DNA of 64,000 bases from positions 558,001-622,000 of the forward strand of contig NZ_CP042432.1 in assembly GCF_008033235.1 (NCBI RefSeq). The letters run 5' to 3'. This stretch comes from Anseongella ginsenosidimutans (GTDB lineage: Bacteria > Bacteroidota > Bacteroidia > Sphingobacteriales > Sphingobacteriaceae). The translations under genes and the position numbers were made by a program. Below the pieces are notes generated by a model. That model ran no database searches and was not told where the DNA came from. It saw nothing but the letters and a program-made list of their open reading frames with translations. This document shows, piece by piece, positions 35,328 to 45,878 of the stretch (positions within the stretch are counted from its first letter, which is position 1; each line of letters opens with the position of its first letter).

Positions 35328-35664
35328 TCCGACATGTTCAGAAAATTGACAAAAATGTACACGTTATCAAAACATGTCGTTAATAAACTGGACGCGTCAT
35401 GAAGACTTTCGATATCAATGACGACCTCGTTCGCAAATTAGGGAATTAAGCTCATCCTGTACATATCGAAGTTGCTTCGCAACAGTTTATAGTTTTTGGT
35501 TTGTAGTTTTTAGTTAAAAGAGGCTTCGCAACCATGCGGCGAACTTTGTATTTAAAACTTGAAACTCGCCGAACAGCGCTCCCACCTCTAAAAACTATAA
35601 ACTAAAAACTTGAAACTCACCCCCCACTCTACAAACTATAAACTATAAACTAAAAAAGTTTAAA
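35328..35664. other. 337-base repeat-rich spacer without a supported gene
   Basis: No credible gene is present. From the left it holds an inverted repeat CGACATGTT (35330-35338)/AACATGTCG (35371-35379), then a 16-codon open frame from ATG 35399 (MKTFDINDDLVRKLGN) that looks like the start of a lost small gene. Next comes a GTTGC-TTC-GCAAC hairpin (35471-35483). From about 35487 there are AT-rich AAACTATAAACTAAAAAC-type repeats in both orientations, ending 8 bases before the pntB stop. The latter type is frequent in Bacteroidota spacers. Confidence 0.6.
35487..35657. repeat. AT-rich direct and inverted repeats before pntB
   Basis: The motif AAACTATAAACTAAAAA occurs at about 35591-35607 and 35634-35656. 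Its partial reverse complement occurs at about 35487-35514 (TTTATAGTTTTTGGTTTG). The string AAAACTTGAAACTC is present twice between 35555 and 35617. Spacing is irregular, so this is not a CRISPR array. Confidence 0.6.
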
Positions 35665-37080
35665 CTATTCAAGGCTTTTTAATTCGGTAACGAGTTGTGT
35701 AATGGCGGTTTTGGCGTCTGCGAACAGCATGGAGCAATTATCGTAACCGAACAGCTCGTTGTCGATGCCGGCGTAACCGGTGTTCATGCTTCGTTTAACG
35801 ACGATCACATTCCGGGCTTCTTCCACGTTCAGTACAGGCATTCCGAAAATCGGGCTGGAAGGATCGCTTTTGGCGGCCGGATTTACTACGTCGTTGGCGC
35901 CTACTACCAGCACGACATCCGTAGTGGGGAATTCCGGGTTAACTTCCTCCATTTCCGAGAGCTTTTCATAGGCCACGTTTGCCTCAGCAAGCAGTACGTT
36001 CATATGACCCGGCATACGGCCAGCCACGGGATGAATAGCGTATTTTACTTCTACGCCTTTAGCTTCCAGAATGGATTCCATGTCATGAATAGCGTGCTGC
36101 GCCTGCGCAACAGCCAGTCCATATCCGGGTACGACGATCACCTTTTGCGCATAATTCAAAAGAATGGCCACGTCCGATATGCTGGTCGCCTTCACATTGC
36201 CACCTTCCTTTGCGCTGCCTTCCGCGGCTTTTGCGCCTGAACCAAATCCGCCGAAGATCACGTTGGTGAGAGAGCGGTTCATGGCGCGGCACATAACAAT
36301 GGTCAGCAGGGTACCGGCCGAACCTACCAGGATACCGCCTGTAAGCATTACCTGGTTATCATAGAGGAAGCCTCCAAAGGCCGCCGCTACCCCGGTAAAG
36401 GAGTTCAGCAGGGAAATCACCACCGGCATATCGGCTCCCCCGATGGGGATTACGAAAAGAATCCCGTACAGCAGGGACAGGGCAAAAAGACCATAAAAAT
36501 ATGGATACGGGTCAGCGGGGATCTGCCGGATGATGATGAAGGAAATCACCACGATCCCGATCATTATCAGGATATTAATAATATTGTAAAGCGGAAAGCG
36601 GATATTTTTCTTCATAATGCCCTGCAGTTTTGCAAAGGCGATCATGCTTCCGGAAAAGGAAACGCTCCCGATCACCAGGCCTGCGACCATTGTAAGTAAA
36701 ATACCAGCGGTAGCGCTGCCGGCGGACATGTGCATCAGGTGGTCGAACTCCGAAATAGAAATAAGGGCCGCACAGGCGCCTCCCATCCCGTTGAACAGGC
36801 TCACCATCTGCGGCATGGCCGTCATTTTTACTTTAACGGCCGAAAGCCATCCGGCAATGGTGCCAATCACCAATCCGCCGATGATCCAGCCGTAATTCCC
36901 AATTCGTTCTCCCGCCTCGTTCTTGTGAAAGGCCATCGTGGCCAGGATAGCCAGGCCCATTCCCAGGGCGGCAAGTATATTTCCCCGCCTGGCTGTTTTG
37001 GGATCGCCAAGCATTTTCAGCCCGAAAATAAAAAGAACGGATGCTATCAGGTAGGTAATTGCGAGTATGTACTGCTCCAT
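35665..37080 (-). CDS. pntB: NAD(P) transhydrogenase beta subunit
   Basis: The 471-residue protein has about nine membrane helices in its first 280 residues (YLIASVLFIFGLKMLGDPKTARRGN, LVIGSVSFSGSMIAFAKLQG). The soluble NADP-binding domain III follows, with VPGYGLAVAQAQHAI, HPVAGRMPGHMNVLLAEA, VVGANDVVNPAA and KRSMNTGYAGIDN. Together with the two alpha subunits it uses the proton gradient to make NADPH from NADH. It is the third gene of the pnt operon on the minus strand. The family length is about 465, so the gene is complete. Confidence 0.96.
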   Translation of the reverse strand: MEQYILAITYLIASVLFIFGLKMLGDPKTARRGNILAALGMGLAILATMAFHKNEAGERIGNYGWIIGGLVIGTIAGWLSAVKVKMTAMPQMVSLFNGMGGACAALISISEFDHLMHMSAGSATAGILLTMVAGLVIGSVSFSGSMIAFAKLQGIMKKNIRFPLYNIINILIMIGIVVISFIIIRQIPADPYPYFYGLFALSLLYGILFVIPIGGADMPVVISLLNSFTGVAAAFGGFLYDNQVMLTGGILVGSAGTLLTIVMCRAMNRSLTNVIFGGFGSGAKAAEGSAKEGGNVKATSISDVAILLNYAQKVIVVPGYGLAVAQAQHAIHDMESILEAKGVEVKYAIHPVAGRMPGHMNVLLAEANVAYEKLSEMEEVNPEFPTTDVVLVVGANDVVNPAAKSDPSSPIFGMPVLNVEEARNVIVVKRSMNTGYAGIDNELFGYDNCSMLFADAKTAITQLVTELKSLE

Positions 37081-37098
37081 ATATATTCAGTAGGGAAA

Positions 37099-37407
37099 TT
37101 ATTTCTTTTTCTTAAACATTTCCAGCATGCGGTCGGTCACAACAAAACCTCCCACTACGTTTAACGTTCCCAGCACCACGGCCAGGAAGCCGAGTATCAG
37201 CGCCGCTATATTTCCGGGATCGGCATGGCCCATGACAATAATAGCTCCGATGATCACGACGCCGTGAATGGCGTTCGCACCGGACATCAGGGGCGTATGC
37301 AAGGCGGAGGGCACTTTGGAGATCACCTCCACACCCACAAATATGGAAAGGATAATGATATAGATCATTTCCATATGATCACCTATAAATGAAAGGATTG
37401 ATTCCAT
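37099..37407 (-). CDS. pntA2: NAD(P) transhydrogenase small alpha subunit (alpha-2)
   Basis: The 102-residue protein has three membrane helices and the conserved SKVPSALHTPLMSGANAIHGVVIIGA of the PntA C-terminal membrane domain. In enterobacteria this domain is fused to PntA; here, as in Rhodospirillum and most Bacteroidota, it is a separate gene. It ends in a lysine-rich tail. It lies 11 bases after pntA1 and 18 bases before pntB. Confidence 0.95.
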   Translation of the reverse strand: MESILSFIGDHMEMIYIIILSIFVGVEVISKVPSALHTPLMSGANAIHGVVIIGAIIVMGHADPGNIAALILGFLAVVLGTLNVVGGFVVTDRMLEMFKKKK

Positions 37408-37418
37408 GATGGTCAGAA

Positions 37419-38567
37419 TTAGGCGCTTTGCGCGGCGTTATTTAACAGTTGTTTTGTAGATTCATGCACCAGCTGCCCGTCGTGAGTAATAAGACAGCCT
37501 TTGGTGATCTCTTCTTCCCTATCCAGTTTGAATCCTTCTCCATTTCCAAGGTGAAGCAGCAATGTAGAAATATTTTTAGCGAATAGTTCACTGGCGTTTA
37601 CCGGAAGCAGCGAGGGAAGGTTGGTTTGCCCCACGATCTTCACACCGTGGTTCACGACGGTTTTTCCGGCTTCGCTCAGCGAGCAATTCCCGCCTTGTTC
37701 CACGGCCATATCCACGATGACCGAACCGGGTTTCATCAGCCTCACCATATCTTCGGTGATGAGTACGGGCGCCTTTCTTCCGAAAACCTGAGCGGTGGTA
37801 ATCACCAGGTCGGCCTGTGCGATATGTTTTTCCACCAGTTCCTTTTGCTTACGGAGAAAATCTTCCGAGACTTCGCGGGCATACCCGCCTTCGGTTTTAA
37901 TCCCTTCAGCGGAGTCAACCACCAGGAATTTACCGCCAAGGGATTCCACCTGTTCTTTTGTTTCCGGCCGGACGTCCGTCACTTCCACTACGGCTCCCAG
38001 CCGCTTGGCCGTAGCTACAGCCTGCAGGCCCGCTACCCCTGCGCCAAAGATCAGCACTTTGGAAGGGGTGATGGTCCCGGCCGCCGTCATTAAAAGCGGG
38101 AAGATCTTTCCCATTTCATTTGCCCCGATGATCACGGCTTTATACCCGGCAAGATTTGCCTGGGAACTCAGAACGTCCATTTTTTGGGCGCGTGAGATCC
38201 GCGGTACGGCGTCAAGCGCAAACGACGTCACCCCTTGCCTGGAACAGGCCTCCACAAGGGCCGGGTTGGAGAATGCATACATCATTGAGATCAGCACGGC
38301 TCCTTTCTTCATCTGAGCAACCTCATCCGGAGAAGGAGGATTCACTTTCAGCACCACATCCGCTGCGGCCCAGGCGGCGCTTTGACCGGCAATTAACGCC
38401 CCGGCGCCCTGGTATGCTTCATCGCTGAAGCCCGCTCCGCTGCCCGCGTCCGGTTCAATATAACATTCGAACCCTTCGGCAATCAATTGTTTGACTACGG
38501 AAGGTGTTAAAGCCACGCGGTTTTCACCGGAACGGCTTTCTTTAGGAACATATATTTTTAAACCCAT
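37419..38567 (-). CDS. pntA1: NAD(P) transhydrogenase large alpha subunit (alpha-1)
   Basis: I chose ATG 38567 because the family starts MGLKIYVPKESRSGENRVAL, giving 382 residues; the open frame upstream adds ten unrelated codons. It has the alanine dehydrogenase/PNT fold: YKAVIIGANEMGKIFPLLMTAAGTI, the NAD-binding LIFGAGVAGLQAVATAKRLGA, VITTAQVFGRKAPVLIT, and GSVIVDMAVEQGGNC. This subunit binds NAD(H). It leads the three-gene pnt operon. Confidence 0.96.
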   Translation of the reverse strand: MGLKIYVPKESRSGENRVALTPSVVKQLIAEGFECYIEPDAGSGAGFSDEAYQGAGALIAGQSAAWAAADVVLKVNPPSPDEVAQMKKGAVLISMMYAFSNPALVEACSRQGVTSFALDAVPRISRAQKMDVLSSQANLAGYKAVIIGANEMGKIFPLLMTAAGTITPSKVLIFGAGVAGLQAVATAKRLGAVVEVTDVRPETKEQVESLGGKFLVVDSAEGIKTEGGYAREVSEDFLRKQKELVEKHIAQADLVITTAQVFGRKAPVLITEDMVRLMKPGSVIVDMAVEQGGNCSLSEAGKTVVNHGVKIVGQTNLPSLLPVNASELFAKNISTLLLHLGNGEGFKLDREEEITKGCLITHDGQLVHESTKQLLNNAAQSA

Positions 38568-38687
38568 AGATTTTGGCGCTAAAATACAACTTTGCAATAA
38601 AAAACCGCCTCAAATTTATTATTTTGACGGGTGCAGCAATCATGCTGTCAATATTCATGATCTTATATACGGGAAATACCGGCGGTT

Positions 38688-39875
38688 TCAGTTCCCGAGT
38701 TCTTTAAGGGCCAGGAAAGCCATTAAACCGGGGCCGGTTTCCAGGGCGGTTTCATCTATATCAAAAGTTGGAGTATGCACACCTGAAATAATGCCCTTAC
38801 TTTCATTCCGGATGCCTAATCGGTAAAAGCACGCCGGGGTCACCTGCGAATAAAATGCAAAGTCTTCGGCAGCCATCCAGATATCCAGGTCCAGTACGTT
38901 TTCCTTTCCAAGGTACTCTTCCGCATAACGGCGGGCGGACGCGGTCAGTTTTTCCTCATTCACCAGGAAAGGGTAACCTTTACGGACCTCAAATTCGCAG
39001 CTCCCTCCCATTCCTTCCGCAATGCTTTCGGCCATCTTTTTCATCTTTAAATGCGCGTCGCTGCGCCAGGCCTCGTCCAGCGTACGAAATGTTCCTTCCA
39101 TCTTTACTTCAACCGGTATGACATTCGTGGCGCCCGCGGCGGTCACTTTTCCGAAGGATAATACCGAAGGTACAAGCGGGTTAGCGTTCCGGCTAACGAT
39201 CTGCTGAAGCGCAACCACGATATGCGAAGCGATCAGCACCGGGTCAATATTCAGATGAGGCATGGCTCCATGGCCGCCCTTTCCGCGGACAGTCACATAG
39301 ATCTCGTCCGTGCTGGCCATGTACTTTCCGGAGCGGAAGCCCACCTTACCCGCGTCGATCAGGGGCATTACGTGCTGCCCGAGTACTCCCTGGGGAACGG
39401 GGTTTTCCAGCACGCCTTCTTTGATCATCAGGCTCGCCCCTCCCGGAAGTTTTTCTTCACCGGGCTGAAAAATTAATTTAATTGTTCCGGAAAATTCCTG
39501 TTTTAGCTCCGAAAGGATTTTCGCGGTGCCCAGCAGCGAAGACGTATGCACATCATGCCCGCAGGCATGCATCACTCCTTCGTTCTTTGACTTGTATTCG
39601 GCAGTATTTGCTTCCACTATCGGCAAAGCATCCATGTCCGCCCGCAAGGCGATCACTTTTTCCGGACCCTTCTTCTCCCCTTTTAATAAGGCTGCCAGGC
39701 CGGTATTTGCTTTCTTTTCAAATGGAATACCCAGTGCGGACAGCTTTTCGGCCACAAACGCCGATGTATTATGTTCTTCAAATGATAATTCGGGATGCAT
39801 GTGCAGGTGCCGCCGGTTCAGCACCGTTTCGTTGTGCAGATCGCTCGCTAACTGCCGGATTTTTTCTTTAAGCAT
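38688..39875 (-). CDS. M20-family amidohydrolase (aminoacylase/hippurate hydrolase-like)
   Basis: I chose ATG 39875 (MLKEKIRQLASDLHNETVLN), giving 395 residues; the longer frame adds 40 arginine- and serine-rich codons unlike the family. Metal and catalytic motifs of the M20D peptidases are present: RRHLHMHPELSFEEHNT, ALRADMDALPIVE, MHACGHDVHTSSLLG, FQPGEEKLPGGA, and the dimerisation-domain RGKGGHGAMPHLNIDPV. Enzymes of this group remove acyl groups from amino acids or related amides. No signal peptide is seen with this start, so it is cytoplasmic. Confidence 0.92.
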   Translation of the reverse strand: MLKEKIRQLASDLHNETVLNRRHLHMHPELSFEEHNTSAFVAEKLSALGIPFEKKANTGLAALLKGEKKGPEKVIALRADMDALPIVEANTAEYKSKNEGVMHACGHDVHTSSLLGTAKILSELKQEFSGTIKLIFQPGEEKLPGGASLMIKEGVLENPVPQGVLGQHVMPLIDAGKVGFRSGKYMASTDEIYVTVRGKGGHGAMPHLNIDPVLIASHIVVALQQIVSRNANPLVPSVLSFGKVTAAGATNVIPVEVKMEGTFRTLDEAWRSDAHLKMKKMAESIAEGMGGSCEFEVRKGYPFLVNEEKLTASARRYAEEYLGKENVLDLDIWMAAEDFAFYSQVTPACFYRLGIRNESKGIISGVHTPTFDIDETALETGPGLMAFLALKELGN

Positions 39876-39939
39876 TTGAGGTAAAGATAGGGGTTTGCTT
39901 TGAAAGACAGGAGATCCAAACGTCCGGCAATTACTCCTG

Positions 39940-40341
39940 TTACTGGTCCCCGCCGTTGACCGTGATCGTAGCTTCCACGACCCTGGCATCTTCAAAGTCC
40001 CCGAGCAGTTTATCCCTTAGCCGGTTAGCTTCGGCAAGCGTGCGGCAGTCGCCAACCTCCAGGCTAAATTGAGGAGCCTCGTAATGCAGGTGTGAGGTCC
40101 CGTCAGGGTACAGCAAGCGATACCTGTTCCTCATTTCTATATAGGTTTCCCGCTCGGAGCCGCGGTATAGCTGCACGCGGTAGCCCTTAACTTTCCGGGG
40201 GCGTGCATATAGTTCAGCTCTTTTGGCTGTCAGCGCATCAATTTCGGGGTCCTTGATCTCTTCTATCTTCCCCCGTTCCTGCGCGAAGAGGCTTCCCGCC
40301 GCAAGCAGCAGAACAGTTATTGATAAGAGTATTTTTTTCAT
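39940..40341 (-). CDS. SPOR-domain-like exported protein
   Basis: I chose ATG 40341 (MKKILLSITVLLLAAGSLFAQ), which gives a signal peptide cut after SLFA and a 133-residue precursor. The mature part ends in a SPOR-like domain: GYRVQLYRGSERETYIEMRNRY, then PQFSLEVGDCRTLAEANRLRDKL and VVEATI. SPOR domains bind denuded peptidoglycan at division sites. It lies 23 bases downstream of secA on the same strand, probably as a read-through partner. Confidence 0.75.
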   Translation of the reverse strand: MKKILLSITVLLLAAGSLFAQERGKIEEIKDPEIDALTAKRAELYARPRKVKGYRVQLYRGSERETYIEMRNRYRLLYPDGTSHLHYEAPQFSLEVGDCRTLAEANRLRDKLLGDFEDARVVEATITVNGGDQ

Positions 40342-40364
40342 ATCCCAAAAATTTACCAAAGACC

Positions 40365-43300
40365 TTACTTACCGTGGCAATTCTTATATTTCTTTCCGCT
40401 GCCGCAGGGACAGGGATCGTTTCTGCCAACCTTTTCACCCACTCTGACCGGCTGGGTCTTCACCTCTGTTTCTACAGGCATGCCGCCGCCCGCGGAGGCT
40501 ACCCTGGAAGCAGCCCCGGCTGAAACATATTCCGGGTGATTTGTCCGGAGCCGGCTGGTATCGGGCCGCGGCTGCTGCCGGGCCTCTCTCACCTGCTCAG
40601 GCTGCTGAAGCGGAATGCTTCCTTTGAACAGGAAGCTGATCACTTCCCTGTTCACCCTGGAGATCATCTGCTTGAATAGCTCGAACGACTCAAATTTATA
40701 AATAAGCAGGGGATCTTTCTGTTCATATACGGCATTCTGGACAGACTGGCGCAAATCATCCATATCGCGCAAATGCTCTTTCCAGGATTCGTCAATGATA
40801 CTCAGCGTTACCATCTTTTCAAATGCCTTGATGATTTCCTTTCCCCTGGTCTCATGGGCTTTTTCAAGGTTCACCTGTACCTGCAGGCCCCGCACTCCGT
40901 CAGTAAAGGGAACGGCGATGTTCCGGAACGTTTCGCCCCGGGTTTCGTACACCTCCTTGATCACAGGGTAAGCCATTTCAGCTATCTGTTCGCTCTTGCG
41001 GCGGTACAGGTCGGTTAAGGCCTGATGCATTAACTGCAGCAGATCGGCTGGCTTCTTCTCCTGGAACTCCTGTTCGCTGAGTTCAATATTATAGGAGAAT
41101 ACGCGGAGCATTTCCAGTTTGAAGCCTTCGTAGTTCTGCCCCTGGCTGTATTCGGCAACGATCTCCTCGATAAGATCGAACAGCATATTATCCAGGTCTA
41201 CTTCCAGGCGTTCGCCGAAAAGGGCATTGTGCCGCTTGGAGTAAATCACTGTCCGCTGGGAATTCATTACGTCATCGTATTCCAGCAGCCGCTTCCTGAT
41301 CCCGAAGTTATTTTCTTCCACTTTCCGCTGGGCGCGTTCAATGGAACGGGTGATCATGGAATGCTGGATTACCTCATCTTCCTTCAGCCCCATTTTGTCC
41401 ATCAGGTTGTAAACACGGTCTGAAGTAAACAGGCGCATAAGATCATCCTGCAGGGATACGAAGAACTGGCTGGCGCCGGGATCGCCCTGGCGTCCGGCAC
41501 GTCCGCGCAGCTGCCGGTCTACCCGCCTTGACTCATGCCGCTCAGTACCGATAATGGCCAGGCCGCCGGCGTCCTTTACCCCTGGGCCCAGTTTAATGTC
41601 GGTACCACGTCCGGCCATGTTGGTAGCAATCGTCACCGTACCTCCGATACCGGCTTCCGCAACAATGTCCGCTTCTTTTTGATGCAGCTTCGCGTTCAGC
41701 ACATTATGCCTGATCCCGCGTAGTTTCAGCATCCGGCTAAGCAATTCGGAGATCTCTACAGAGGTGGTTCCCACGAGTACCGGGCGGCCTTCTCCCGTCA
41801 GCTTTGCAATTTCTTCAATCACCGCATTGTACTTGGCCCGCTGGGTTTTATATACCAGGTCCTGGCGATCATCGCGAACCAGGGGTTTGTTGGTGGGGAT
41901 CTCCACCACATCCAGTTTATAGATCTCCCACAATTCCCCGGCCTCCGTACTGGCCGTCCCGGTCATCCCGGCCAGCTTATGGTACATTCTGAAATAATTC
42001 TGAAGGGTAACCGTGGCAAATGTCTGGGTGGCGTCTTCCACCTTTACATTTTCCTTTGCTTCAATGGCCTGGTGCAGCCCGTCCGAATAACGGCGGCCTT
42101 CCATCACGCGGCCCGTCTGCTCATCAACTATTTTTATCTTGCTGTTGTCAATGATGTATTCCACATCCTTTTCAAACAGGGTATAGGCTTTCAGAAGCTG
42201 GTTGACCGAATGAATACGCTCGGATTTAACGCCGTAATCGCGCATCAGCTCGTCTTTCTTCTTGACTTTCTCTTCTTCGGGAAGATCCGAACGTTCTATC
42301 TCAGCCACTTCGCTGCCCATATCAGGCATGATAAAGAAACTGGCGTCTTCACCGGAGGCGGTAATAAGTTCAATGCCTTTTTCAGTGAGTTCCACGCTGT
42401 TGTTCTTTTCGTCAATCACGAAGAACAATTCCGCATCCGCCTTATGCATTTCGCGCTGCTGATCCTGGAGGTAATGGTTCTCCGTTTTCTGCAGGATCTG
42501 CTTTATTCCCGGCTCGCTCAGGAACTTGATAAGGGCTTTATTTTTAGGCAGCCCGCGGTGAGCCCTCAAAAGAGCCAGGCCGCCTTCCTCGGTATTTCCC
42601 TCGGCTATTTGCTTCTTCGCAGCATTCAGCGCCGCGTTAAGGTAATTTTTTTGAGCGGTCACCAGCCTTTCGATCCGGGGCTTCAGGTCATAAAACTCAT
42701 GCTGGTCGCCTTTTGGAACCGGTCCGGAAATAATAAGCGGCGTACGCGCATCGTCAATAAGCACTGAATCCACTTCGTCCACCATTGCATAATGCAGCTT
42801 TCCCTGAACAAGGTCTTCGGGGCTGCGCGCCATATTATCACGGAGGTAGTCAAAACCGTATTCATTATTGGTTCCGTAAATGATGTCCGCCTGGTAAGCC
42901 TTCCGGCGGTTAGGGGAATTGGGCTGATGTTTGTCTATGCAATCCACCCTGAGTCCGTGGAATTCAAACAAGGGGCCCATCCATTCGGAGTCGCGGCGGG
43001 CCAGGTAATCGTTTACGGTAACAATATGTACGCCAAGCCCTCCCAGGGCGTTCAGGTAAGCCGGGCAAGTTGCCACCAGCGTTTTTCCTTCACCGGTAGC
43101 CATTTCCGAGATCTTCCCCTGGTGCAATACGATCCCCCCGATCAGCTGTACATCATAATGCAGCATATCCCAGACGATCTCATTCCCGGAGGCCAGCCAC
43201 CTGTTCTGATACCGCGCCTTATCCCCTGCGATCTCCACGTGCCCGCGGGTAGCCGCCAGGTCGCGGTCCATTTCTGTTGCAGTTACTTCAAGTATTTCAT

Positions 43301-43670
43301 TCTCCTTAAAACGCCGGGCAGTTTCCTTCATAACGGCAAAGGCTTCCGGAAGAATCTCCCATAATATTTCTTCCAGCGATTTATTCCGTTCCTTTTCCAG
43401 CTTATCCACCCGGTCATACAGGGTAACTTTCTCATGCACCTGTATGCCTTCCGCTTCGCCCTGCTTCTTCAACTCAGCTATTTCACCGTCGATCTTTTGA
43501 AGATATTCTGCAATGCGCTGTTTGAATTCAGTGGTCTTATCCCGGAGTCCGTCATTGCTCAAAGACTGCAGCTTATCGTATTCCTCATTGATCTTCTGCA
43601 CAAGCGGCAGAAGGCCCTTTACATCTTTATCCGATTTGGTTCCGAAGAGTTTCGTGAAAATATTCAGCAT
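40365..43670 (-). CDS. secA: Preprotein translocase ATPase SecA
   Basis: The 1101-residue protein has Walker A ([11 protein letters not shown]), the [12 protein letters not shown] helicase motif, and the Bacteroidota-specific insertion of about 150 residues after [18 protein letters not shown]. The second helicase half ([50 protein letters not shown]) and the C-terminal zinc-binding SecB motif ([15 protein letters not shown]) follow. SecA drives preproteins through SecYEG. Its length is normal for the phylum, which is longer than the 901 residues of E. coli. Start ATG 43670. Confidence 0.98.
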   Translation of the reverse strand: MLNIFTKLFGTKSDKDVKGLLPLVQKINEEYDKLQSLSNDGLRDKTTEFKQRIAEYLQKIDGEIAELKKQGEAEGIQVHEKVTLYDRVDKLEKERNKSLEEILWEILPEAFAVMKETARRFKENEILEVTATEMDRDLAATRGHVEIAGDKARYQNRWLASGNEIVWDMLHYDVQLIGGIVLHQGKISEMATGEGKTLVATCPAYLNALGGLGVHIVTVNDYLARRDSEWMGPLFEFHGLRVDCIDKHQPNSPNRRKAYQADIIYGTNNEYGFDYLRDNMARSPEDLVQGKLHYAMVDEVDSVLIDDARTPLIISGPVPKGDQHEFYDLKPRIERLVTAQKNYLNAALNAAKKQIAEGNTEEGGLALLRAHRGLPKNKALIKFLSEPGIKQILQKTENHYLQDQQREMHKADAELFFVIDEKNNSVELTEKGIELITASGEDASFFIMPDMGSEVAEIERSDLPEEEKVKKKDELMRDYGVKSERIHSVNQLLKAYTLFEKDVEYIIDNSKIKIVDEQTGRVMEGRRYSDGLHQAIEAKENVKVEDATQTFATVTLQNYFRMYHKLAGMTGTASTEAGELWEIYKLDVVEIPTNKPLVRDDRQDLVYKTQRAKYNAVIEEIAKLTGEGRPVLVGTTSVEISELLSRMLKLRGIRHNVLNAKLHQKEADIVAEAGIGGTVTIATNMAGRGTDIKLGPGVKDAGGLAIIGTERHESRRVDRQLRGRAGRQGDPGASQFFVSLQDDLMRLFTSDRVYNLMDKMGLKEDEVIQHSMITRSIERAQRKVEENNFGIRKRLLEYDDVMNSQRTVIYSKRHNALFGERLEVDLDNMLFDLIEEIVAEYSQGQNYEGFKLEMLRVFSYNIELSEQEFQEKKPADLLQLMHQALTDLYRRKSEQIAEMAYPVIKEVYETRGETFRNIAVPFTDGVRGLQVQVNLEKAHETRGKEIIKAFEKMVTLSIIDESWKEHLRDMDDLRQSVQNAVYEQKDPLLIYKFESFELFKQMISRVNREVISFLFKGSIPLQQPEQVREARQQPRPDTSRLRTNHPEYVSAGAASRVASAGGGMPVETEVKTQPVRVGEKVGRNDPCPCGSGKKYKNCHGK

Positions 43671-43851
43671 TTTACCTCATTTTTATTGCCGGCCTGGTTC
43701 CGGGCAACTACCCTTTATAAACAACATTTACGCCAGTATTGATTGATTGCCAAAATGGCAGTATCACCACCTTCCGCGCATGCTATCAGCCTATCAATCT
43801 GGTAAAAGTAAGAATTATTTGGCGCGATCAATCTGCTAGGGCAGGTTTTTT

Positions 43852-43859
43852 TATCTTTG
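43852..43859 (+). promoter_or_regulatory. Candidate -7 box of purD
   Basis: TATCTTTG matches the TAnnTTTG consensus, 30 bases before the chosen purD ATG at 43890. It lies in the 219-base divergent gap to secA. A good -33 partner is not seen at the standard distance. Confidence 0.4.
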
Positions 43860-43889
43860 CCGGCATCATGCGCCATAAACAAATATAAA

Positions 43890-45167
43890 ATGAACGTATT
43901 ACTGATCGGATCCGGCGGCCGCGAGCATGCTTTTGCCTGGAAAATAGCCCAAAGCCCCCGTTGTGACAAATTATACATCGCCCCCGGTAACGCGGGTACT
44001 TCGGCCTGCGGAGAAAACGTTGCCATCGACCCGCTGGATTTCGAAGGCATCTCTCAATTTGCGCTGGAGAAGAAAATAGACCTTGTACTGGTAGGGCCTG
44101 AGGAGCCGCTTGTAAAAGGGGTCAGCGATTATTTTATGGCCAGTGATACCCACCGCCACATTCCGGTTATCGGCCCCGGGAAAGCGGGGGCGCAATTGGA
44201 AGGAAGCAAGGATTTTTCGAAGCAGTTTATGGAACGGCACGGCATACCCACCGCGGCCTATGCCAGCTTCACCGGCACCGGCATAACAGCCGCGCTGGAA
44301 TACCTTGAAAACCAACCCCTTCCCATCGTATTAAAAGCAGACGGCCTGGCAGCAGGAAAAGGAGTGCTTATTTGCGAAACGCGGGAACAGGCCAGACAGG
44401 AACTGGAAGAAATGCTGCTGAACGCTAAATTTGGTGCGGCCAGCGAAAAAGTAGTAGTGGAACAATTCCTGGAAGGCATTGAGCTGTCCGTATTTGTCCT
44501 CACGGACGGAAATTCCTATAAAATATTACCCGAGGCTAAAGATTATAAACGTATCGGCGAAGGAGATACGGGATTGAATACAGGCGGCATGGGATCCGTT
44601 TCACCGGTTCCCTTTGCGGATAAGGAATTCATGGAAAAAGTCGAAAAGCGCATCGTGATACCTACTATCGAGGGGTTGAAAAAAGACGGCATTCCTTATA
44701 AAGGCTTTATTTTCGTTGGCCTGATGAATATGGATGGAGAACCTTACGTGATCGAATACAATGTGCGCATGGGCGATCCCGAAACAGAAAGCGTTCTGCC
44801 AAGGATCCAGTCTGACCTGCTCGAATTATTGCAGGCAACCGCGGAGAATAAACTGGAAGAACAGGAATTGCTTATTGACCCTCGCCAGGCGGCCACGGTA
44901 GTCCTCGTTTCCGGCGGCTACCCGGGCAGTTACGAAAAAGGGAAGCGTATCGGGGGCCTTGACGAAGTCGAAAACAGCCTTCTCTTCCACGCAGGGACCA
45001 GCCTGAACGAGGAGGGCCATTGTGTTACCGCGGGAGGGCGCGTACTGGCGGTAACTTCCCTGTCGGAAAAGGCCGAAGACGCTCTCCGGACCTCGATTAA
45101 AAATGCGGGAAGCCTAAACTTTGATGGAAAATACTTTCGAAGCGATATAGGTTTTGATTTATTTTAA
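43890..45167 (+). CDS. purD: Phosphoribosylamine-glycine ligase
   Basis: I chose ATG 43890 (MNVLLIGSGGREHAFAWKIA), the standard GARS start, giving 425 residues. An ATG 11 codons earlier would sit inside the candidate promoter transcript start. Seen are the ATP-grasp motifs VLKADGLAAGKGV, VVEQFLEGIELSVFVLTDG, TGLNTGGMGSVSP and EYNVRMGDPETE, and the C-terminal VLVSGGYPGSYEKGK. It catalyses the second step of purine synthesis in the cytoplasm. It is divergent from secA. Confidence 0.97.
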   Translation: MNVLLIGSGGREHAFAWKIAQSPRCDKLYIAPGNAGTSACGENVAIDPLDFEGISQFALEKKIDLVLVGPEEPLVKGVSDYFMASDTHRHIPVIGPGKAGAQLEGSKDFSKQFMERHGIPTAAYASFTGTGITAALEYLENQPLPIVLKADGLAAGKGVLICETREQARQELEEMLLNAKFGAASEKVVVEQFLEGIELSVFVLTDGNSYKILPEAKDYKRIGEGDTGLNTGGMGSVSPVPFADKEFMEKVEKRIVIPTIEGLKKDGIPYKGFIFVGLMNMDGEPYVIEYNVRMGDPETESVLPRIQSDLLELLQATAENKLEEQELLIDPRQAATVVLVSGGYPGSYEKGKRIGGLDEVENSLLFHAGTSLNEEGHCVTAGGRVLAVTSLSEKAEDALRTSIKNAGSLNFDGKYFRSDIGFDLF

Positions 45168-45237
45168 GAATCTGCCTTAAACTTTGGGGAATCACGATTA
45201 TTATTTACTATTTTTAGAGTACGTAAAAATTATTCTC

Positions 45238-45872
45238 ATGAGAAATCTCAACCTATCCTCCCTAAAAGTACCTGCCTTACTGATTACCATGCTTTTACTG
45301 GCTGCTTCCTGCGCCCGCTCTCCTTATAATTTCGTGAAGGTGCAGCCTAAAAAACCGTTTGATCGCGTAGCTCCGGCAGCCGCTTTCAGTCCGGGCACCC
45401 CGGCAGTGATTAACAGCACCGCCCTTTCGCAACGGCCGCAGGCAGATTTCAAAGCGCCCGTTATCAACAACAGCCGGTCATTTAGCCGTCCGGCCGCCCC
45501 CGTGAAACAACGTCCGCACGTATTGAATCCCGGCAAAGTGAGCGGCAGCTGAAACGGCAGCAAGCCAGGGAAAAGAAGGAGCAGACCCACAAAATAGTCC
45601 GCCGCGAACTTAAAAACTCCTCCGCCTTCGGCGCCCTGTCCGCTAAACAACTGGAAAAAGTAGAAAAGATCATCAGCAAACAGGCTAGTCGCATTGCGGA
45701 GAAAAAAGCAGCGTCCCCTGCTTCACCCATTGGCTTTAATCAATGGATGAAGATTGGCGTGATCCTGCTGCTGATTGGTTTGGTAGTAGGCATCGCATTC
45801 GCAGACCTGGGTTACCTGGTTGCCGTTATCGGCATCGTATTCCTGGTTCTGGGCCTGATACAGCAATTATAA
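45238..45872 (+). CDS. Small lipoprotein/membrane protein, with an apparent one-base frameshift
   Basis: ATG 45238 gives a lipoprotein signal (LLITMLLLAASC). The first frame ends at 45552 after PHVLNPG. A second frame, open from about 45530 to 45872, continues without a start: SERQLKRQQAREKKEQTHK, ASPIGFNQWMKIGVILLLIG, and a hydrophobic pair ending GIVFLVLGLIQQL. Adding one base near 45521-45526, next to the CCCGG string, joins them as a 211-residue protein with a C-terminal two-helix membrane hairpin. Small proteins with this two-helix end are common in Bacteroidota, but I do not recognise a function. Exact break position is uncertain. Confidence 0.65.
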
Positions 45873-45878
45873 AAGCAT

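Noticed and set aside
35487-35657. CRISPR-like array
   Set aside because: The repeated units are AT-rich, overlap each other, have no constant spacer length and no cas genes are near.
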